From: DASZBR01 sp035943935
GTDB taxonomy: Bacteria > Pseudomonadota > Gammaproteobacteria > DASZBR01
Length of the DNA: 28,410 nt
Direction of reading: 5' to 3'
Assembly: GCA_035943935.1 (NCBI GenBank)
Contig: DASZBR010000011.1
Location: 1-28,410 of the forward strand
In this document: positions 9,107-16,973 of the stretch, in pieces
Layout of the letters: the number at the start of each line of letters is the position of its first letter
Position numbering within the stretch: the first letter of the stretch is position 1
Position numbers and translations under genes: made by a program
Notes under the pieces: model-generated
What the model was told of the DNA's origin: nothing
The model's database searches: none
What the model saw: only the letters and a program-made list of their open reading frames with translations

Positions 9107-11014
9107 GTGGAAGAAAGTTTTTATGAAGCAGTGAAACGTGGTGACATAGATACCGCTCGTACTATAAAAAATAGACGTGCTCCTCGTCCTGATGAATTAA
9201 AACGGACCTTGTTTATGGTTGCGAGTGAATTAGACGGTGCTATTCAAATTGATGCCATACATTTTCTTCGTAGTGAAACGACTGTGGATATGAATGCTCG
9301 TTACAATGATAATCAAGATACAGTGCTTCATCTTGTAGCAAGACAAAACAACATTTCTGCATTTGCAGCGTTAACTTTTTCAGGTACTTCTCCCTCATTG
9401 TGTGATAAGCGAGGAAAGCAAGCATATGACTATTTAAATCGGCTTGAACAAGATGCTCTGATTGCACTAACTAAAATCTTTAATAAAAAGCTGCGTGAAA
9501 TGCTTCAGCGCGGAGAGAAAAAATTATCCAATATGAAAGAAGACGTTTCCGAAGTGCTATTGGCCTCCGCTAAAAAGTTTATTGATGAAGACACCCTTCG
9601 TACTATTCCAAAGGAAGAAATACAGGACTTTTTAAGAAAAGTTGAAGCAACTTTTACACAGACTCAGATAGTGAAATTGTTACGTTACTCAAATCATAAA
9701 GCATATCAATTTCTTTTAGCGATTGGATTTAATACAACAAATTTTCCCCGAATCCAAACCGCCATCGATAATATGAATGTAAAACAGACATCCTCACAAA
9801 AAATGGTGCAAGAATTTTCTGTGCAACCCACTGTTGAACCGATGCCAGCAGCAAGTTTACTACGCCCGGTCGATCATCAAGCGCTTTATGATTTTCTTAC
9901 AAAAGGCGATGGCAAAAGTGCAGAAGAATGTTTTGTCGGTGCAGCATTGGATCCTAAAATTGCAACTCAGCTTTTATTTAAATGTATCGATAAATTTGAA
10001 GATGACACAACACTTGCTGCTGCAACAGAGCTTTTAGTGAAAAAGGGTGCGGCGGTAAATATAAGACGCGCAAATGATTTCAAAACGCCACTGCGACTTG
10101 CGTTATTGAGAAATAAAATGAAAACTGCTGAATTTTTGGTAAGCCAAATACCTGCGGAATCAAAACAAGATAAATTAAGCCGTCTTTTATTAAAACTCAT
10201 GGAAGAAGTTAAAGACGATGCAAAACTTGCTGAAGCCGTTGTTTTTCTGCTTAACAATGGCGCAGAGGTGAATGTTGCGCGCCCAACAGATCTCATGACG
10301 CCAATGCATATCATCATGAAGCGAGATAATGGGACAAACACATTTACTAAAACAGTTAAAGTTTTATTCGAAAATGATGCTGATATGAGTGCTCAAAACT
10401 GTGCAGGAGAAGATCCTCAAGATTGTGCAACTGCGGCTATGTTGGGTTCATTTGGATCTCAGGTGAACATGGTAGGGAGTTTACATACTAATCCCCCCAA
10501 AAAATCTCCCTTAAAGAAAATGATCGATGCATTGCCTGCTAACGCAGCGCAATTCATTGCAGAGTTAGATGATTGTGAAGTGAATGATATCGTTGAGCAA
10601 TTAAAATACAGTGACTATAAAGCCTATAAATTGTTTGTACAGAAAGTATTGGATTGTTCTAACTCAGGTCCGATTAAAGCTGCGGTAAAGAAACTTACAG
10701 ACGAACTTCATGCTGCGTGGCAAAGATGTTGTTATTCAATAACGCACGGTAAATTGAATACTTTACAAGGTGTTGAGTTTTTACTTCAATCTGGCGCCAA
10801 TATTAATTGGCAAGAACCCGAATCAAAAAAAACCATGTTGCATTACGCCATTGAATATAATCATGTCGCATTAATTGCCTTATTAAAAGCAAACAATGCG
10901 CGTATGGATATTCCTGCGCTGTACGGTGTAACGGCGCAACAGTTAGAAGCAGAGAAAAGCCAGGCTCCGGGTCCTTTTGATTCAGCTCCGGTTCAGTATG
11001 GACATAAAAAGTAG
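9107..11014 (+). CDS. Ankyrin-repeat protein, candidate effector
   Basis: This 635-residue protein starts at GTG 9107, with GAAGAGG 6-12 bases upstream. Ankyrin-type segments lie at about 63-100, 304-345, 375-430 and 553-600, with typical phrases such as LLVKKGAAVNI, LLNNGAEVNV and LLQSGANINW followed by TPLRLAL, TPMHIIM and TMLHYAI. A second motif is duplicated: residues 187-203 (VKLLRYSNHKAYQFLLA) and 494-510 (VEQLKYSDYKAYKLFVQ). Ankyrin repeats mediate protein-protein contacts and are common in effectors of intracellular bacteria. No catalytic domain, signal peptide or membrane segment is visible. The stop is 8 bp before the next start, so the two are co-transcribed. Secretion is inferred. 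Confidence 0.85.
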   Translation: MEESFYEAVKRGDIDTARTIKNRRAPRPDELKRTLFMVASELDGAIQIDAIHFLRSETTVDMNARYNDNQDTVLHLVARQNNISAFAALTFSGTSPSLCDKRGKQAYDYLNRLEQDALIALTKIFNKKLREMLQRGEKKLSNMKEDVSEVLLASAKKFIDEDTLRTIPKEEIQDFLRKVEATFTQTQIVKLLRYSNHKAYQFLLAIGFNTTNFPRIQTAIDNMNVKQTSSQKMVQEFSVQPTVEPMPAASLLRPVDHQALYDFLTKGDGKSAEECFVGAALDPKIATQLLFKCIDKFEDDTTLAAATELLVKKGAAVNIRRANDFKTPLRLALLRNKMKTAEFLVSQIPAESKQDKLSRLLLKLMEEVKDDAKLAEAVVFLLNNGAEVNVARPTDLMTPMHIIMKRDNGTNTFTKTVKVLFENDADMSAQNCAGEDPQDCATAAMLGSFGSQVNMVGSLHTNPPKKSPLKKMIDALPANAAQFIAELDDCEVNDIVEQLKYSDYKAYKLFVQKVLDCSNSGPIKAAVKKLTDELHAAWQRCCYSITHGKLNTLQGVEFLLQSGANINWQEPESKKTMLHYAIEYNHVALIALLKANNARMDIPALYGVTAQQLEAEKSQAPGPFDSAPVQYGHKK

Positions 11015-11022
11015 GAGGCGTT

Positions 11023-11466
11023 GTGGAAGCCGCAAATGAAAATGTTGTCAGTGTAGTTGATGAGCGAACATCAAAATTAGAATCGTATCAAACTGCACGC
11101 GCGTATACTGCGATTGCTGGTGTGATGGGACTCGCTGCGTTGGGATTTTCTGCAAAGATAATACATCCTGCAGCGGGAACAGCGGGATATAAACTTTTAA
11201 TAGGATTACTCAGTGCTGATGTTGTTGCTACTTCTGCAGCAGTTGCGGTGCAAAGCTATCAAATACATAAATTACGTCAAAATGTTTTACCTGCAGTTGA
11301 TGTCGCAGTACAACCTGAAGCCGCAAATGATTCTGTTTTTTATCGTTTTTATAAATATGCACGGAGATTATTTTTTCGTTCACCAGAAGAAATCCCCTTG
11401 TTAGCAAACGTCAATGCAGCATATAAAATGGAGCGTGGTGAATTACCGAGTCGTGCTACACCGTAG
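11023..11466 (+). CDS. Small membrane protein of unknown function
   Basis: This 147-residue protein starts at GTG 11023 behind a strong AGGAGG. Two hydrophobic stretches, about residues 28-48 (AIAGVMGLAALGFSAKII) and 60-85 (LLIGLLSADVVATSAAVAVQ), predict a helical hairpin in a membrane. The C-terminal 60 residues are soluble and basic. It is 8 bp after the ankyrin gene and likely translationally linked to it. It does not show the EG-x2-KG signature of the membrane proteins that follow. Confidence 0.75.
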   Translation: MEAANENVVSVVDERTSKLESYQTARAYTAIAGVMGLAALGFSAKIIHPAAGTAGYKLLIGLLSADVVATSAAVAVQSYQIHKLRQNVLPAVDVAVQPEAANDSVFYRFYKYARRLFFRSPEEIPLLANVNAAYKMERGELPSRATP

Positions 11467-11469
11467 GGG

Positions 11470-11491
11470 AGTAATAAGCTAGGCTATTACT
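11470..11491 (+). terminator. Weak AT-rich hairpin after the gene at 11023
   Basis: AGTAATA-A-GC pairs with GC-TATTACT around a TAG loop, followed by TTGTT rather than a full T tract. It could be a weak attenuating terminator or mRNA stabiliser between the genes at 11023 and 11530. Confidence 0.3.
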
Positions 11492-11500
11492 TTGTTAGAT

Positions 11501-11525
11501 ACTATTTTTAAATATTGAAGAGGTG
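11501..11525 (+). promoter_or_regulatory. Shared leader, copy 2
   Basis: ACTATTTTTAAATATTGAAG plus AGGTG matches the leader at 9078-9102 at all but about four positions and ends 4 bases before the ATG at 11530. It supplies the ribosome-binding site. The long match upstream of an unrelated protein suggests a common signal or a recombination footprint. Confidence 0.5.
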
Positions 11526-11529
11526 ACTG

Positions 11530-12018
11530 ATGAACGAAGGAAATCAACAAGAAGCGGTGAGTTGGAGAAGCATTTTAGCTCAGCTATCACTCGCACCTGT
11601 CTCAGCATTGGATGGTGGTGTGAAAGGATTTGTATCTGGGATGACACTTGCTACGGTAGCGGATTACAGTGGACTTGCAAATATTTCTCATACTGACTTT
11701 CTACATTTCTGTGTAGGCATGGGTTTTATTGGCGCAAGTATTGGAATAAAGAATGAACCGAATATTCCTGATCGCGATCCGCCGCAGGCTTCTCTTCTGG
11801 ATAAAATGGGCTTGCTTGCTCGGCGTGCCGTTGCCACAAGAATTCCACATACTCCCTTAGAAGGGACTATTAAGGGAATTGTATTTGGGCAGCTGTTATA
11901 TTCTATGCTTAATCTGGTTGATGCCGTACCGTGCAAAATCATGAAATTTTTATTCGTCTGTGCGGTGGTGGGTAACGTGATGGGGCGGGCAAATGAAATG
12001 GTTCGTCGGCAACCGTAG
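11530..12018 (+). CDS. Two-repeat membrane protein, EG-x2-KG family member 1
   Basis: This 162-residue membrane protein has an internal duplication. The first half has DGGVKG (28-33) ending in G-x3-G-x2-NE (GASIGIKNE, about 68-76). The second half has EGTIKG (110-115) ending in GNVMGRANE. Each half contains about two hydrophobic helices, so four in total. The same signature occurs twice in the genes at 12063 and 24915, so this is a three-member family in the window. The G-x3-G pattern suggests tight helix packing, faintly like the Tim17/22/23 superfamily, but this is only a fold hypothesis. The function is unknown. The ATG is supported by GAAGAGG. Confidence 0.8.
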   Translation: MNEGNQQEAVSWRSILAQLSLAPVSALDGGVKGFVSGMTLATVADYSGLANISHTDFLHFCVGMGFIGASIGIKNEPNIPDRDPPQASLLDKMGLLARRAVATRIPHTPLEGTIKGIVFGQLLYSMLNLVDAVPCKIMKFLFVCAVVGNVMGRANEMVRRQP

Positions 12019-12030
12019 TTTGATTGGTGA

Positions 12031-12056
12031 ATTATTTTTTAATTATTGAATAGGAG
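12031..12056 (+). promoter_or_regulatory. Shared leader, copy 3
   Basis: ATTATTTTTTAATTATTGAA followed by TAGGAG precedes the GTG at 12063. It is a diverged copy of the leaders at 9078 and 11501 and provides the ribosome-binding TAGGAG. Confidence 0.45.
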
Positions 12057-12062
12057 CAAACA

Positions 12063-12563
12063 GTGGAAGATAGAGCGCAGGAAGAACAGCCAAGATTAAG
12101 GGATCATTTAGAACCTTTTGCATTTTTTACGCAAAATTCAGGTCTGAAAGATCTTTTCACAGGACGCACAGCAGGAATAGTCCTCTCCAGACTATTAGAT
12201 CAGTGGGGAATTCTAAAATATACGCCACAGAATTATCAGCAATTGTGTCTCGCAGCGAGTGTGGTAGGAGGAGCTCATGGCTTCATGAATGAATTGCACG
12301 TTTCAGAGGTAAATCCACCCAATGCGAGTGTGTTCACAAAGCTGAGTTTATTTCATCAGCGCGCTTTTGCGACGAGAATGCCTCATTCGCCTGGGGAAGG
12401 AATTGTAAAAGGAATTATGTGCGCAGTGCTATTATGTGTTTCATTGGATCTTTTTCGTTTAGCTCCATTTAAAGGTATTGAGTTTTTATTGGCGTTTGCA
12501 TTAATCGGTAGCGCGACAGGTTGGATGAATGAAATAAATCGACCACAACGACCGCAGACATAA
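12063..12563 (+). CDS. Two-repeat membrane protein, EG-x2-KG family member 2
   Basis: This 166-residue protein is a tandem paralog of the preceding one, sharing NPPNASVF, ATRMPHSPGEG and the closing GSATGWMNEI. The first repeat is degenerate at its start (LKDLFTG) but keeps GGAHGFMNE; the second has EGIVKG and GSATGWMNE. Four hydrophobic helices are predicted in two hairpins. It starts at GTG 12063 behind TAGGAG. It is the last gene of the first island; the next genes face it on the other strand. The function is unknown. Confidence 0.8.
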   Translation: MEDRAQEEQPRLRDHLEPFAFFTQNSGLKDLFTGRTAGIVLSRLLDQWGILKYTPQNYQQLCLAASVVGGAHGFMNELHVSEVNPPNASVFTKLSLFHQRAFATRMPHSPGEGIVKGIMCAVLLCVSLDLFRLAPFKGIEFLLAFALIGSATGWMNEINRPQRPQT

Positions 12564-12605
12564 AATGCCGTTGTTGAGAAAGTAAAAGTAACCCGGGCCA
12601 CTGTT

Positions 12606-12872
12606 TCAATGATAAATTTCTCGGCGATGGCCAACAGAAACAACAAGAACGGTCATTACGGAATCTTGAATATCACAAATAATGCGGTAATCACCCACGC
12701 GATATTTCCATAATCCTGTGAATTTTCCGGTTAGGGCGCGGCCAACGCTACGTGGATTTTCACGACCCGCAACACGTTCTTTGAGGAACGAAATAATGCG
12801 GCGTTATACTTGATGGTCGAGACGTTCAATCTCGTTTTCTGCGTCTTTGCTTACTCTTATTTGCCAACCCAA
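12606..12872 (-). pseudogene. relE-type toxin, inactivated by a stop codon
   Basis: Reading the minus strand from about 12872, the frame gives WQIRVSKDAENEIERLD, then a TAA at 12806-12804, then RRIISFLKERVAGRENPRS, GLWKYRVGDYRIICDIQD and a terminal VGHRREIYH before TGA at 12608-12606. These are the hallmarks of the RelE/ParE superfamily, in which basic residues of the core and C-terminus act on ribosome-bound mRNA. No ATG is available; only a TTG at 12872-12870 could start it. The internal stop removes everything after about 22 codons. It overlaps the antitoxin gene, as in intact modules. I infer a decayed toxin with a surviving antitoxin. A sequencing error at 12804-12806 is the alternative. 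Confidence 0.8.
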
Positions 12873-13068
12873 GTTTCTTCTCCAACGATTTTAATGATAG
12901 TGATGAAGTCTTTTTTTCTAGGCGTGACACAGCTAAAAGATAATCTTCCTGATCTTCCAAGAATTGTTCGATCGCTAAACGTACATAATATGTCTTTGTT
13001 CTTGATGTGCGTTCAGCTAACTTTTCAAGTCGATTTTCAATAGACTGTGGCAATCTTATGGCTAACAT
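12826..13068 (-). CDS. RHH antitoxin of a RelB/StbD-like module
   Basis: This 80-residue protein opens MLAIRLPQSIENRLEKLAER, a ribbon-helix-helix DNA-binding start, followed by TKTYYVRLAIEQFLEDQEDY. Such proteins bind their own promoter and neutralise a cognate RelE toxin through the C-terminal segment. Intact relatives usually end near LEKxLGL; here the frame runs on to a basic tail (ANKSKQRRRKRD), because the coding frame overlaps the decayed toxin start, which suggests a lost stop or frameshift at the antitoxin end. The toxin downstream is a pseudogene, so this may be an orphan regulator or anti-addiction factor. Confidence 0.8.
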   Translation of the reverse strand: MLAIRLPQSIENRLEKLAERTSRTKTYYVRLAIEQFLEDQEDYLLAVSRLEKKTSSLSLKSLEKKLGLANKSKQRRRKRD

Positions 13069-13149
13069 AGTTGTTTTGGCCCTTCGTTATACGTGTCATA
13101 CAAATATAGCATGGGATAATTTGGATGGGAATAGTGTGGTGTGAGGTTG

Positions 13150-14181
13150 TTACAACAACAAAGAAACAATCTTCTCAACAACCCTCTCTTTCCTCAATTC
13201 CCGCGAATTTTTCGCCATCGCGACTCTTTTTCCCGGAACCAACATAATATCTTTAAGCGTATCGGCTAATCGACGAGGGGTTAATTCTGATTGCGGTAAT
13301 AAGTCAGCCGCATGATTTTTAACTAAATAATCTGCGTTTTTGGTTTGATGATCATCAACGGCATGAGGGTAGGGGATTAATATGGCGGGTATTCCAACAG
13401 AGGTAATTTCAGCTAAAGTTAAAGCGCCTGCACGACAAATAATAATATCTGCCCAGCTATATTGTTCAGCGATATTATGGATAAACGGTACGACGGTCGC
13501 TGGAATGTTGCCATAGTCAGCCATTCCGCCTTCGCCCGTTTGATGAAAAATATTGGGTTTAATATTCTCGGGTAATAATTTTATGGCTTCAGGAACGATA
13601 TCATTTAAGGCTTTTGCACCACGACTGCCGCCAATAATTAAGACATTTAATTTATGCTGAGAATCATCGGATGTTTTAATAATATTTTCTATTTCTGCTC
13701 TGACGGGATTTCCTGTAAAAATACCTTTCGGCAAAACGTTAGGAAAACCGGTAAATATTTTCGTCGCAATTTTGGCTAAATATTTATTCGTCATGCCCGC
13801 AATGCTATTGGATTCATGAATCATTAAGGGAATGCCACAGAGTTTCGCGGCGATTCCACCCGGACCTGCGACATATCCGCCCATGCTGATAATAATGTCA
13901 GGTTTGATTTCTTGAATAATTTTACGCGCTTCTAAAACAGCGTGTAATAAATTAACAGGAAATTTTAATTTTTGAATTAAACCCTTGCCTCTCAATGGCT
14001 GAATAGCAATGCTATAAAAAGTAATATTATGGGATGGGACTAATTTAGCTTCCATGCTGTTTTGATTGCCCAGCCACACAACTTCAATATTTTTTTCTTT
14101 AAAGCCATTCGCAAGCGCAATACCGGGAAAAATATGACCGCCTGTACCACCTGCCATAATCAAAACTTTTTTGATACTCAT
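13150..14181 (-). CDS. murG: UDP-GlcNAc:lipid I N-acetylglucosaminyltransferase
   Basis: MurG adds GlcNAc to undecaprenyl-PP-MurNAc-pentapeptide (lipid I) to make lipid II at the inner face of the cytoplasmic membrane. The GT-B fold is evident from GGTGGH (residues 11-16) and MIHESN (about 119-124), with GGSRGAKALN and PHAVDDHQTKNA in the C-terminal donor domain. Length is 343 residues from the chosen ATG, close to the usual 355. This ATG overlaps the ftsW stop as ATGA and has GAGG 10 bases upstream; the ATG at 14190 lies only 2 bases after that GAGG, so it is less likely. It is the last gene of the operon; murC, usually next in dcw clusters, is absent here. Confidence 0.97.
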   Translation of the reverse strand: MSIKKVLIMAGGTGGHIFPGIALANGFKEKNIEVVWLGNQNSMEAKLVPSHNITFYSIAIQPLRGKGLIQKLKFPVNLLHAVLEARKIIQEIKPDIIISMGGYVAGPGGIAAKLCGIPLMIHESNSIAGMTNKYLAKIATKIFTGFPNVLPKGIFTGNPVRAEIENIIKTSDDSQHKLNVLIIGGSRGAKALNDIVPEAIKLLPENIKPNIFHQTGEGGMADYGNIPATVVPFIHNIAEQYSWADIIICRAGALTLAEITSVGIPAILIPYPHAVDDHQTKNADYLVKNHAADLLPQSELTPRRLADTLKDIMLVPGKRVAMAKNSRELRKERVVEKIVSLLL

Positions 14182-15311
14182 GAATTCCATACCTCGCGAT
14201 GAATGCCCATGCGATACACACGCGTTTCATAATCAATTCTGAATAACAGCATAATGGCGATGCAATCTATCATCATGCTGCTGCCGCCATAACTCATGAG
14301 CGGAAGCGTTAAGCCTTTTGTTGGTAATAACCCTGTATTCACGCCGATATTTACAATAGCTTGGATTAATAACCATAAGCTGATGCCATACGCGGTATAA
14401 GATGAAAAATATAATTTCTGGCGGTAGGCACACAATCCAATCCATAAACTTCTCGCGACAAATAGGCAATATAAACCGACTATAAATAAGCTGCCCAGTA
14501 ATCCTAATTCTTCGGCGAGTACAGCAAATAAGAAATCAGTATGGGCTTCAGGAAGATAAAATAATTTCTGCGTACTCTTACCTAAGCCAACACCGAACCA
14601 TCCGCCGTGGCCAAAGGCGATAAGAGATTGAGTCAATTGGTAGCCACTGGCATATTCATTCGCCCATGGATTCATGAACGTCGTTAAACGCTGAACGCGA
14701 TAAGGTGATGAAATAGCTAATAGCGCTAATATTAACATCGCAATTAATAATAAAAATATGAATTGCCAAATTTTAACGCCCGCTAAAAATAACATGCCCA
14801 ATGAGGTGGTAACGATCACGGCCATCGCACCAAAATCGGGTTCTTTTAAAAGTAATACGGCCATCACACCAATGACTAATAAGGGTTTTACAAATCCTCG
14901 AATGCGGTTCTTTACTTCTTCATGACGACGAACTAAGTAGCTGGCGAGATAAATAATCATCGCTAATTTTGCAAATTCAGAGACTTGTATGCCGAGCGGC
15001 CCAATGCCAATCCATCGCATACTGCCATTCACTTCATGACCTAAGCCCGGAATTAATACTAAAGAGAGTAGCAGTAGACTTAACAGTAATAATTGTGCGC
15101 TGATCTTTTGCCATTGTTCCATGCTGAATCGAAATAAGAACCAGGAAAATAAAACACCTGCGATAAGAAACACAGTTTGATGTAATAAGAAATAAAAGGG
15201 CTCGCCGAAGGTTCTATCGGAGATCACCATGGAGGCTGAAGCGACCATGAGTAATCCCATGCAGACTAACGCGGTGACAGAGGCTACCAAATATCGATCA
15301 TATAACTTCAT
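14178..15311 (-). CDS. ftsW: Peptidoglycan glycosyltransferase FtsW
   Basis: FtsW is the SEDS-family polymerase that, with FtsI, assembles septal peptidoglycan from lipid II. The 377-residue protein has about ten hydrophobic helices. Typical segments are visible: VNGSMRWIGIGPLGIQVSEF (about 94-113), KEPDFGAMAV and the extracytoplasmic LPEAHTDFLFAV with Asp259, the position of the catalytic Asp in RodA and FtsW, then MSYGGSSM near the end. FtsW rather than RodA is favoured by the murD-ftsW-murG order. The ATG at 15311 lies inside the end of murD (14 bp overlap), and the stop overlaps murG by 4 bp, implying translational coupling. Confidence 0.97.
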   Translation of the reverse strand: MKLYDRYLVASVTALVCMGLLMVASASMVISDRTFGEPFYFLLHQTVFLIAGVLFSWFLFRFSMEQWQKISAQLLLLSLLLLSLVLIPGLGHEVNGSMRWIGIGPLGIQVSEFAKLAMIIYLASYLVRRHEEVKNRIRGFVKPLLVIGVMAVLLLKEPDFGAMAVIVTTSLGMLFLAGVKIWQFIFLLLIAMLILALLAISSPYRVQRLTTFMNPWANEYASGYQLTQSLIAFGHGGWFGVGLGKSTQKLFYLPEAHTDFLFAVLAEELGLLGSLFIVGLYCLFVARSLWIGLCAYRQKLYFSSYTAYGISLWLLIQAIVNIGVNTGLLPTKGLTLPLMSYGGSSMMIDCIAIMLLFRIDYETRVYRMGIHREVWNS

Positions 15312-16554
15312 GTGCTATACATTCCTTTACTAAGTCTTTAAATTGACGACCCCGATCTTCGAAGTCTTTAAACATATCCCAGCTTGCGCATGCGGGGGAC
15401 AATAAAACAATATCGCCTGGTTGGGCTAATTTTTGGGCCATGACTACAGCAGATTTAAGAGAATCTGTGATGGTAGTTTTATTCAGTGCTTTTGAAATTA
15501 ATTGGGCATCTTGACCATATAAAATAACTTCTCGCGTATATTTGTCTACGCTGGGTTTTAATAAATTGAAATCAGCGCCTTTGCCTTGGCCGCCGGCGAT
15601 TAAGATAATATTATTTTTTGTGCCTAAGCCTTCGAGTGCAGCAATCGTTGCGCCTATATTTGTCCCTTTGGAATCATTAATCCAGGTAATATTATGTTGT
15701 GTAGCCACCCATTCACAGCGATGTTCTAAGCCCGGAAATTGTTTGAGTGCGTCAATCATTTTATCCCACTGTAATCCAATGGCTTTGCCGATGGTTAGGG
15801 CGGCGAGGGCGTTGCTGTAATTATGCAGGCCTTTTATTTTTAGTTCAGAGATGGGTAATAAGTTAATATCTTTCAACCCAAAGCCAATTATATTTCCCCG
15901 GATTTCGCTGCGCTCTATCCGGGCTACAGGCGATATTTTTGAAGGTAATAGTAGCCCGGATAGAGCCGAAGGCGAAATCCGGGGGAAGGTTGCTGAATCA
16001 TCAAGATTATAAATACAATTTTGTGAATTCAAATAAATTCTTTGTTTTGCCGCAATATAATTATCCATGGTTTTATGACGATCTAAATGGTCTGGAGAAA
16101 TATTTAAAATAACACTGGCGATACACGGTAGATGCTCCGTAATCTCTAATTGAAAACTGGATATTTCTAACACATAAAAATCCGGTATTTCATGCTCCAA
16201 TAAATCAAGAGCTGGGATTCCAATATTTCCACCCATCAACGCTGTTTTATTACACGCATTAATCATATTGGTGAGGAGGGTTGTTACGGTTCCCTTTGCA
16301 TTCGTTCCCGTAATGCCAATGATGGGGGCTTTAGCTTCGCGTGCAAATAATTCTATATCGCTAATAATTTTATGATTAGGGAATAAAGCCGGATCTATGC
16401 CCGGGCTTAATATAATTTCTTTAGTATTAGCCAATAATATTTTGTCTTGATCAGAAAGCGTGCGGGTGTCTAATAATTTATAGGCAATATTTTTGCGAGC
16501 GAAATAGTTTGCGCATGATTGGCCTGTTTTACCTGTTCCAATGATCAGCTTCAT
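15298..16554 (-). CDS. murD: UDP-MurNAc-L-Ala:D-Glu ligase with a palindrome-encoded insert
   Basis: MurD joins D-glutamate to UDP-MurNAc-L-alanine using ATP in the cytoplasm. The Mur-ligase pattern is present: N-terminal IIGTGKTG, P-loop GITGTNAKGTVTT, GGNIGIPAL, LEISSFQLE, DHLDRH, AAKQRIY, HNYSNALAAL, WINDSKGTN and LSPACASWD. About 30 residues (roughly 191-221, containing ISPSALSGLL and VARIERSEIRGN) have no counterpart in standard MurD and come from a palindromic DNA repeat (15894-15987). The insert lies in the central domain, where this protein also lacks a segment found in E. coli MurD. The P-loop has Gly where Ser or Thr usually follows the Lys. The ATG at 16554 is chosen because GAGAA lies 8 bases upstream; GTG at 16560 is too close to it. 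The reading frame is intact and the gene is essential, so it is presumably functional. Confidence 0.95.
   Translation of the reverse strand: MKLIIGTGKTGQSCANYFARKNIAYKLLDTRTLSDQDKILLANTKEIILSPGIDPALFPNHKIISDIELFAREAKAPIIGITGTNAKGTVTTLLTNMINACNKTALMGGNIGIPALDLLEHEIPDFYVLEISSFQLEITEHLPCIASVILNISPDHLDRHKTMDNYIAAKQRIYLNSQNCIYNLDDSATFPRISPSALSGLLLPSKISPVARIERSEIRGNIIGFGLKDINLLPISELKIKGLHNYSNALAALTIGKAIGLQWDKMIDALKQFPGLEHRCEWVATQHNITWINDSKGTNIGATIAALEGLGTKNNIILIAGGQGKGADFNLLKPSVDKYTREVILYGQDAQLISKALNKTTITDSLKSAVVMAQKLAQPGDIVLLSPACASWDMFKDFEDRGRQFKDLVKECIAHEVI
15894..15987. repeat. REP-like palindromic element inserted in frame in murD
   Basis: The arms 15894-15927 and 15951-15987 are near-perfect inverted repeats built on GTAGCCCGGATAGAG and GAAATCCGGGG, with a 23 bp loop. 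The frame stays open across it and adds about 30 residues. The same core (TAGCCCGAAT ... AAATCCGGGA) recurs in an intergenic position at 25391-25440. It parallels the coding palindromic elements described in Rickettsia, although the sequence here belongs to the CCCGGAT/ATCCGGG type scattered through many proteobacteria. Confidence 0.85.
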
Positions 16555-16559
16555 ATACA

Positions 16560-16973
16560 CTATTCTCGATGATACGGATGATTTTTCAATAAACTAAAAG
16601 CTCGATATAACTGTTCTATTAATATAACTCTGACTAACATATGCGGAAATGTCAGGGGTGACAAAGACCATAAAATATCTGCTTTTTCTTTACAGGCTGG
16701 ATCTAAACCATCTGCTGCGCCAATTAAAAAAGTTACATCACGGCCTATGGATTCTAATTTGTGTGCAAAAGATTGGGTATTATGAGAAAGACCTTTTTCA
16801 TCTAGGCCAATAATATAATTTTTTGATGGTATTTTCTTAAGCATATCTTGAGCTTTAGACAGTTCTATAAGATTAATTTTGTGATCATGAGATAATCGCT
16901 TCGCATATTCTTCATAACCCGCTTGAATCCAACTCGGCATTTTATTGCCAATGCTTAATATGGTTATATTCAT
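16560..16973 (-). CDS. rlmH: 23S rRNA pseudouridine-1915 N3-methyltransferase
   Basis: RlmH is a small SPOUT methyltransferase that uses S-adenosylmethionine to methylate pseudouridine 1915 in helix 69 of 23S rRNA. Diagnostic segments are the start MNITILSIGNKMPSWIQAGY, LIGAADGLDP, LSPLTFPHMLVRVILIEQLY and the invariant C-terminus NHPYHRE. Length is 137 residues against 155 in E. coli, with the shortfall in the middle. The ATG at 16973 overlaps the lnt stop as ATGA; an in-frame start at 17012 would add 13 residues without family support. rsfS, a frequent partner, is not adjacent here. Confidence 0.96.
   Translation of the reverse strand: MNITILSIGNKMPSWIQAGYEEYAKRLSHDHKINLIELSKAQDMLKKIPSKNYIIGLDEKGLSHNTQSFAHKLESIGRDVTFLIGAADGLDPACKEKADILWSLSPLTFPHMLVRVILIEQLYRAFSLLKNHPYHRE

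Noticed and set aside
12810..13043. Plus-strand open frame opposite the antitoxin
   Set aside because: It is antisense to a clear RHH antitoxin, with no recognised features or RBS.
14182..14190. Upstream ATG for murG
   Set aside because: Only 2 bases from the GAGG; the ATG at 14181 has proper spacing and overlaps the ftsW stop as ATGA.
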